Assembly (NCBI GenBank): GCA_023630585.1
Contig: CM042540.1
Location: 18,522,074-18,586,073 of the forward strand
Reading direction: 5' to 3'
From: Cranoglanis bouderius
Taxonomy: Eukaryota > Chordata > Actinopteri > Siluriformes > Cranoglanididae
DNA length: 64,000 nucleotides
The translations under genes were made by a program, and so were the position numbers. This document shows positions 57,105-64,000 of this stretch, one piece after another (the first letter of the stretch is position 1; each line of letters begins with the position of its first letter). Below the pieces are notes generated by a model, which saw only the letters and a program-made list of their open reading frames with translations, was not told the DNA's origin and made no database searches.

Positions 57105-59700
57105 CATTACTTGCCGTGTAGCATTTAGACCTTCCTTTGCAACAAGGTGCTTTATTTACACTTGTCTTTCATACCAGTAGAGCTAAGAGGCTGTTCTCAG
57201 AGCAGTACTAGAGTAACACAATGTCTTTACGTAATGTGTCCTACAGGAACCATGAACTGTAAGACCACAGAGACACCCAATGACAGTATTGTGTTTTTTG
57301 TACTAAATGGACTATGGTAAGCTAAATAAACCAGCATCTGATTTATGAGTTCAAACAACTGTAAGAATTAATAACTCGTTTTCTCTGGCTCATATTTTTC
57401 ATCATCATTTTTTTTTTTAATGACATGATGATGGTGGAGATTATTATTACTACTAGTTTTTACTATTGTTATTATTTAGTTATTAAAGTCATAAGCCCAA
57501 TTGAATGGGTTTAAAATTATGCCAGTCACACAAACATGTTTCTTAAAGGAAGAACATAATTTCCTGAGTGACTTAAATAAATAACCTCAACTTGAATTTT
57601 AACTGTAATTTTCATAGAAGTGATAAAATGATCCAAAACACAAGTGATTTGGGTTTCTGTTTGTGGAACTTCAGGAATTAAAACCTCTAATGGCTCTAAT
57701 AAATAAATTCGATGGTATGTATTTGCCTAATGTGCCTAATATTTAAACATTTGGATTGTGTTAATACATTAAATCTGTGCTTGTAACAGGTTCCATGGAA
57801 ATGATTTTACGCTGGAAGGGACTTTCTTTATCACATTCTTTATTACTAAAGGCATTTGAAATTATATGTGGGTTTTTTGTGCCAGCTAGTATATGAGGTG
57901 CTCATGAGGAGGGTAGGCAAGTGGGGCTAATGAGGCTACTTTCTGCATGGAACTGAGTGTGTGTGTGTGTGTGTGTCTGTGTGTGTTTCCCTGTGTTTGT
58001 GGTACGTGCCTCAGTGACTGTCCATAATCTCGGAGGGATTGAACTGATTAAAGCAGGGATGAAAGCGGGGGACAGTAGGAAAGAAGGGGAGCAGGCCGAG
58101 ACAGTTTCTAGGGGAACGTTCGAGTGGACGTGACATCCCCAGCTGGGCTGTGACATCACTGCTCTGCTGACAGGAAGTGAGGGAGGTATTGGGTAGAGGG
58201 GGCTGTTGGGGTGGTGGAGGGAGGGGTGGTGACATCAGAGTACTGTCTGGGACACGCAGCTGGGTAAACCAGGGAACTGTTTTTTTTTTCCCCCTTAGAG
58301 TGTGTGTGTGTGTGTGTGTGTGGGTGTGAGTGTGTTATTAGAATTCCTTTTGTGTTCGAATTTTCATCACATTAACGAACCTTGAATGCATTCACAAGCC
58401 TATACTTACGTACTGCTACAGAACTCTTATTAGAAATGTGAAATAAATGTTTCAGATTCATTTTTTATTTTATTTATCCACAGTAATGCTTTTTTGTTGA
58501 TGATATTTGGTTAGATTTTTTCATTTCCTAGGCTTCTTGTCATTTACGGACAATTTGAGGATGAAAACGATGGACGAGGATTGTTTTTTTTTTAAATTAT
58601 TATTTAAACCCCTCTAACATAATCACACTGTATCATAAATGGAACACTGTATGTGCTCACTACATAAGGTGTACCATAAATTGACTGTAGACCCTACATG
58701 GTATACTATAAGCCTAATAGAGCATAATTTGAGATCCAAAAAAGACCTACAATAAGTAGCTGTTAATTCTCACCTATTTACATGTAATATCACATTTCAA
58801 ATATAAAATATGTAACTAATAATATGATAATATGGGGGGAATATTGGGAAAAGTAGTAAATAAATTATATGCATTTATTCAGCTCTCTTTTCCAATATCA
58901 AGTAACATTTAGCTAAGGGTTTAGGAAATGCAAGTTTCAGTAGACTTCTATTAGGCAACTTAAAGTGTAGTATATGATCAGGGAAATTTGTTCTGACGGC
59001 CATATTTGAAATATAGACTCAGCTCTGCTATCTGTATCCAAACCACTTAGCCTCTGTCTGCCACTGTCTTAGGCTCAAACACACACACACACACAAAAAG
59101 GCATTCTTCTTAACGGAGAATAGCAGTAGTGTCAGAAATGCTTCCCTGCCTTTGTGAGCAAATTTGTTTCCTAAATTTAGAGTAAAGCTTGCACACACTC
59201 TTACGTTCACTCTTTTCCCAATATGCTTGCCTCAAACCGTATCAACATTACACGCATGTATGCATGTAATCAGTTGGTCATGCAGGAAACCCTTCTCTCC
59301 CTCAGCAGTACTCTGACACACATCACATATAAATGCGTAATGTCATTGCCACAAAACACAAACACGTACACACATTCGTATGTGCTGTCATTTTAATATC
59401 ACCTACAACATTATCACACTTTCACTGCTGCCTCATATGCGTGTGTGAAATGTACTGTGAGACAGAATGTTTATTCTGCTAAACCTGAGTTAACAATGTT
59501 AATAAAGAGTACTCAGAAAAGTTCAGGCTGTTTCGGATCACACTAGTTAACCTGATGTAACCGTCCTGGCCTTGATGTCATCAGACAGCATTCTTTTGAG
59601 ACCTTAAAGGAATACTCCAGTACTTGTTGACCTTAATCTCTATCTACTGCATCTGTGTCATATGTGCAGTTTCTTGATGTTAACCTGTAGTTATCCTATT
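57105..59700. other. Unassigned DNA, no gene supported
   Basis: Short GT tracts at 57956-57988 and 58301-58328. Between 58130 and 58236 TGACATC occurs three times and TGACAGGAAGTGAGG once, a cluster that may be regulatory. The rest is AT-rich. Confidence 0.35.
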
Positions 59701-59712
59701 GGTTTACTCAAA

Positions 59713-60027
59713 GGGAGCACAGTGGTTTAGTTGTTATATGTTGAATATGCAAACAGCACGTTTGACTCACACCTCCGGGGTTGGGGGTTCGAATCCCACC
59801 TCCGGTCTGTGTGCAAGGAGTTTGCATATTCTCCCCATGATTTGGGGGTTTCCTCCGGGTACTCCAGTTTCCTCCCCCAGTCCAAAGACACGTGCTGTAG
59901 GCTGATTCACATTTCCAAACTGTCCATAGTGTGTTGGACAATTTGTGCGATTGTGCCCCAAGTTCCATGGGTTAGGCTCCCCGCGACCGTGTGTAGGATA
60001 AGCGGTATGGAAAATGGATGGATGGAT
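59713..60027 (+). repeat. tRNA-derived SINE family 1 with 12-bp target duplication
   Basis: Perfect GGTTTACTCAAA repeats (59701-59712 and 60028-60039). B-box GGGTTCGAATCCC matches the tRNA consensus exactly, and the tail is (GGAT)4. The head has an extra stretch around 59732-59760 compared with the other copies. Confidence 0.92.
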
Positions 60028-60260
60028 GGTTTACTCAAAACTCATAACGGAATTCCCAGGGCAGGCATCATTAGACATTTACAATACACTACTATATCAT
60101 GCAAAATTCAAAATAATGGTTGCATTCTATGAACAGAGGACTTAGGATGAAACATACATGAGACAAGTCTTATGTAGTCTTATATAGCTTTATCCATCCT
60201 TCCAACCCTAGACCAATACAGTAAACAGTAATTGCAGTTACACTTTCTTGAAGGTTTTGT

Positions 60261-60262
<2 letters not shown>

Positions 60263-60308
<46 letters not shown>

Positions 60309-60328
60309 GGGGGGGGGGAGGGGGGGGG
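60263..60328. repeat. Poly(T)45 followed by poly(G)20
   Basis: T-run 60263-60307 then G-run with one A to 60328. Such junctions are prone to sequencing and assembly error. Confidence 0.9.
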
Positions 60329-60329
60329 T

Positions 60330-60620
60330 TTAAAGCACATCAGGTAACTTACTGAATTATGCAGATTTAGATTTAGATGCAGATTTAGAACTTACTTTAC
60401 AAACAAATTTGAGTGAAGAATAAATAAAAGTGTTCTACAAGCATACACTACCCCAGGGGCCTGGGACAAGCAGATTTTCTGCATATGCGATTCGTTTTTT
60501 TGTTTGTTTTTTAATCAGTTATGCAGTAGATTCAACAACCAGAGAAAGAAAATAAACCGCAACGGAAAATGCTTCTATTTTGCATGTTTTACAAATTTAA
60601 CACCAAATGGTGGTTTTTTT
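60330..60620. other. Unassigned DNA
   Basis: AT-rich, with a GATTTAGAT direct repeat near 60363-60385. No gene seen. Confidence 0.3.
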
Positions 60621-60624
60621 TTTT

Positions 60625-60862
60625 AGGGTTTCCTCTGGGTACTCCTTTTATCTCCACCAGTCCAAAGACATGCGTTTTAGGCTGATTGGTCTTTCCAAAT
60701 TGTCCGTAGGGTGTGAATGTGTGTGCGATTGTGCCCTGTGATGGGCTGGCGCCCTGTCCATGGTGTCCCCTGCCTCGTACCCTGAGTCCCCTGGTATAGG
60801 CTACAGGCTCCCCGCGACCCTGTGTAGGATAAGTGGTACAGAAAATGGATAGATAGATGAAT
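60625..60862 (+). repeat. SINE family 1, 5'-truncated
   Basis: Begins at GGGTTTCCTCTGGGTACTCC, lacks the tRNA-like head, and runs to GTAGGATAAGTGGTACAG and a GGATAGATAGATGA tail. Confidence 0.82.
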
Positions 60863-60984
60863 TGTTGTTTAATTACAAATGATATTCTCAGCAACAACCA
60901 GTGAAAAATGACGTTTTATAGAGTATTTACCTGAGTTTGAACATTTATTGGTATGTCTCCTGTTTGCTTTAATGATAGTTTGCA

Positions 60985-61249
60985 CACAAGCTGGCATAGG
61001 CATCGCAAGTTTGTGTAAAGCCTGATGATTCATGTCAAAACCATGGGAGTGTTGTCTGAACACATTCTTCAGTAGAAGGGATCAATCTCAAAGAATATTC
61101 AGTTACAAATGTCAAAATGTTGAATATTTAAGCTATTGAACATTTCCTTTTCTTTGTTTTAATTATTTCTTTAAAACTTTGTTTATTTCCAATTATAAAT
61201 TAAAAGAACAACAGAATTTCAGTGTGGTCTCAGACTGTATGCCACAGTG
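60985..61249. mobile_element. Half of a Tc1-type MITE related to 6424-6933
   Basis: Inverted relative to the 6424 element, with shared blocks TTGAACATTTCC, TTTCTTTG and TGGTCTCAGAC near the end at 61249. The other end is not recognisable. Confidence 0.55.
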
Positions 61250-61504
61250 GGGATGCACCTCGATGCTGTAACCATAGTTCACACTTCAGAATCCCACCAC
61301 CTGCTACATCTGGCTGATGTTAAACAGTTATTACTAGGCAGATTAATTATCATGCACAGATGACAGACGCAACAGCAAATGAGAAGGCTATGCACTATAA
61401 CTACACAGTCGTCTCCTACCCAGCGCAGCAATTCATATGCCCGTTTTTTAACTTGGTCTGTATTACTGCTTTGGACTAGCTAATTAGCAGTCTGTATGTT
61501 ATTA

Positions 61505-62104
61505 CCAACCCAGTCTCACAGAAAAGAACGTTCACATGCCGCACCTTCTATATGTTGAATATCAACGTTCTGGCACAAGCATATGTTGCACCGTATGAGA
61601 CTTGGTCTCGAATGCTCTGTATGCCACATTCTGCACCAATGTATTTAACCAGGTTAACCTCTACCACTACACTATTTTAATAAGATCAGTATTTAATAAA
61701 TAATTTTACACCCTTTTTTTTTACATATTGAATGTTGCCCATACCATGAGTAAAGTTTGTGACATATGATTAGACTTACAGATTTCATAAAAGAGCTCAT
61801 TCTCCTTTGCTCTGCAAACACAATCAGGTGTCATGTGAGAATGCTGTATTGTAACATGGGCATTTTCATAACATGGAAAGTCTCTATATTCTTAGATGCC
61901 TAAAGAATTTACAGCCTAAAAACGATCCGCATTTTCAAATTACCTGCATTACCATACCACGTTACTGCATAACTTAGATGCATGATTGTGTGTGCAACGT
62001 ATGGTATGCCAGAATGATGATCTTCAACATATAGAAGGTGCTGAAAATTAGTTGCATCCAACAGTTTTTTTTTTTTTTTTTTTTTTTCTGTGAGACTGGG
62101 TTGG
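61505..62104. mobile_element. 600-bp MITE with 17-bp perfect TIRs and TTA targets
   Basis: Ends CCAACCCAGTCTCACAG (61505-61521) and its exact inverse (62088-62104). Inside, a longer inverted match continues through GCACCTTCTATATGTTGAA and TTCTGGCA, about 110 bp in all with gaps. TTATTA lies on both sides (61499-61504, 62105-62110), fitting a 3-bp TTA duplication of PIF/Harbinger type, though 6 bp is possible. No coding frame. Confidence 0.85.
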
Positions 62105-62280
62105 TTATTACATTATGTTAATTATTACAACTTAAGCTAGTTAGTTAGTGTTCTTGGCAACCAAAACTTGGGACTGGGCAACACACTGGCGCTTCCACTT
62201 GGCTGATGGATTAATGAATTTATCATTTGTCCACCTCGATACATGTTTCACATGTACATGTAGTGACTGCACTAACTAGT
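62105..62280. other. Short unassigned spacer
   Basis: Separates two TIR elements. Confidence 0.3.
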
Positions 62281-62667
62281 CAGTATGTACAGGATTTCGC
62301 TGAGGTTTTTTTGTTTGTTTGTTTGTTTTTTTTGGGTTTTTTTTTTCCCAAAATTTTGTGATGCAACTTGCAGAGTTTTTTCAATTACCGAAATCGCAAT
62401 TGCACAAAATTCTTTTGCACGGCCTTTCTCACTGTTGTTTGTTGGTAAATGAGACTTTTTAACTGTACTCATGTTTGAAGCACGTGAATGGAATAGGGCT
62501 TTGGCTGAATGTGCGTTGTGATGACGTCACACGACACATCTTGGCCCAAATCTGTGGAAAATCTGCAGTAATTTTGAAAAATTGCAAGCTCCTCCGAATA
62601 TTGCGGAGTTTACTTGATTTTGCATTAATTTCTGCGATCGCAAAATCACGAAATCCTGGAGGGACTG
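62281..62667. mobile_element. 387-bp TIR element with ACTAGT target duplication
   Basis: The left end CAGTATGTACAGGATTTCGC and the right end, inverted, CAGTCCCTCCAGGATTTCGT. ACTAGT flanks both sides (62275-62280, 62668-62673). The interior has T-runs, CGCAATTGCAC and CTGCGATCGC words and a CRE palindrome TGACGTCA at 62522-62529. No transposase. Superfamily uncertain. Confidence 0.75.
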
Positions 62668-62674
62668 ACTAGTG

Positions 62675-63136
62675 CCCTTAAACTTTTATTATAAGTGACT
62701 TTTAAGTAAACACAAGCTTTACAGATGAGGTAATATGTAGATTAATTTGAAATACATGTGGGCCCATATTACAGAAACTTCACTGAAATTCTGTCTTATC
62801 TGTTTAGAAACCATGGTAATTACAGTTAGGCTCTCTAAAAGGACAATACAATCCCCATATAACGTATTGTGATTTTGGATGAGTCCAAACGAAAAAATCT
62901 GTTTACTGTTTATTATTGGACATTCTGATTAAATGTCCCTTAGTGTTTCCTACATTTTAAATCTAATTTTTATTCTGTTGTGCGTAAGCATCAAGCTTTG
63001 GGGAAAAGCCTGGCTGTTTTGGCTGGTGTTTTCCTGGGACAGTTAATTTGTGATCATTTCATCCTCACAGTGAGACCATCATTTATGAACCTAAGAAAGG
63101 AGCTGTGTGTTTGTGTGTATGTGTTTGTGTATGTGT

Positions 63137-63138
<2 letters not shown>
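62675..63138. other. Unassigned DNA
   Basis: AT-rich. No gene or repeat boundary recognised. Confidence 0.3.

Positions 63139-63202
<64 letters not shown>
63139..63202. repeat. (GT)31 microsatellite
   Basis: A pure 62-bp tract preceded by 40 bp of degenerate TG-rich sequence. Confidence 0.94.
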
Positions 63203-63203
<1 letters not shown>

Positions 63204-63401
63204 CAGATGGATGGCCAGCTCTGGTGAGCCCAGGAGTACAGTGAGTTAAGGGGTGGCTGGAGGTTTCCACATGGCCTGTTTGAATGTGAAACACATGTTA
63301 ATGTGTGGGTGGAAGAGGGAAGAGAATGTGAGAGGGTATCCATGTCTCACTGTGTGAGAACGCCCTACTTCTCCATCTGCGGGACCTGTTGATAATATAC
63401 T

Positions 63402-63412
63402 TGTGTGTGTGT

Positions 63413-63451
<39 letters not shown>
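63402..63451. repeat. (GT)n microsatellite
   Basis: A GT tract with a TCTG interruption at 63417-63420. Confidence 0.92.
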
Positions 63452-63454
<3 letters not shown>

Positions 63455-64000
63455 CACTTTTTCTTGACGATCGCACCATCTTCTCCCACACCCCTTTATT
63501 TCCCCATCTGGCAACTCACAATGATGCAAATCAAATTCAGCACCTCATCTATAGGAGGCTCTGCTATATGTGGCCTCCAAGGTGATGGGTTAGTGTTTTT
63601 GGCACTTGTTCTGTATATGTGAAGTTCTTCACGTGTGTCTGTCCTTATGTTTGTTGTAAAATAAGAACAACTACAGTGTTTAGCATGGACATGTGTAAGT
63701 TTAGTAGAGACTTTTTTTCTCTCTCTGTTCTGGTGCATGTCTTCTTCGTATTAGGGTGTGGGTGCGCGTGTGTGTGTGTGTTTCTGCTGTCTGGCAGTGA
63801 GGAGCACTGTTGCAGATGGCAGAAGGGTGGGAGAAGTGTGTGGCTGCATTAATATGGCCTGCAGTTCTCGTTAGCTCTAATCAGGGGCTTCCTGTACCGA
63901 GAAGAGCCAGGGTTCACCTTCCCGAGAGTGAACACTGCAGCTCGCTCTCCCGCTCTCCTCCTCATGTCCCCCCTCATCTCTGACTCTCTCTCTCTCTCTC
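63455..64000. other. Unassigned DNA with a conserved-looking segment at the window end
   Basis: 63838-63965 is GC-balanced and non-repetitive, with TTAGCTCTAATCAGGGGC, and could be conserved non-coding DNA. The window ends in a TC tract (from about 63981). Confidence 0.3.

Noticed and set aside
59732..59800. tRNA-gene-like A and B boxes
   Set aside because: They belong to a SINE head with target duplication, not to a tRNA gene. No cloverleaf with an anticodon arm could be drawn.

Overview
The window looks like intergenic or deep-intronic DNA from a ray-finned fish. The evidence is a dense mix of Tc1/mariner and hAT DNA transposons, tRNA-derived SINEs with GGAT or GAATGA tails, and (GT)n/(CA)n, (GA)n and (AT)n microsatellites that together cover roughly 2.5 kb (about 4%). 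An otophysan such as a catfish or characiform is my best guess from the repeat families, but this is inference. I found no convincing multi-exon host gene, no tRNA or rRNA gene and no CRISPR array. Most long reading frames are translations of dinucleotide repeats or shadows of transposons.

Layout. 1-3.6 kb: unassigned DNA with microsatellites. 3.69-4.60 kb: internally deleted Tc1-like element; its near full-length relative lies at 18.82-20.37 kb. 5.3-6.9 kb: small inverted-repeat element, a SINE, (TA)50 and a 510-bp Tc1-type MITE. 9.5-10.7 kb: a 33-bp degenerate tandem array split by a SINE/LINE-type repeat. 12.2-13.4 kb: a SINE split by a hAT element that keeps a BED-finger exon. 14-17.5 kb: SINEs, LINE-like tails and the end of another terminal-inverted-repeat (TIR) element. 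25.2-28.0 kb: Tc1 ends, a Tc1 transposase relic, a MITE and a 36-bp minisatellite. 30-31.6 kb: a palindromic MITE, a decayed Tc1 and a telomere-like repeat. 37.4-40.5 kb: a Tc1 fragment, a SINE with a 13-bp duplication, an element with nested direct repeats in its ends, and a DD36E-type relic. 43.9-45.0 kb: a non-coding hAT-like element. 48-50 kb: hairpin-rich DNA, Tc1 pieces and long AT tracts. 50.7-53.0 kb: two SINEs, one carrying a nested 407-bp element, and a DD36E Tc1 copy. 53.4 kb: the best candidate host exon. 55.5 kb: a 369-bp MITE with an open transposase-HTH frame. 59.7-62.7 kb: SINEs and two sharply bounded short TIR elements.

The elements do not form a pathway; what the window records is transposon turnover. 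Autonomous elements give rise to internally deleted copies, newer insertions land inside older SINEs, and AT microsatellites sit against TA-flanked transposon ends. All transposase genes seen are broken. Boundaries of microsatellites and elements were read by eye and may be off by a few bases. No database search was possible.
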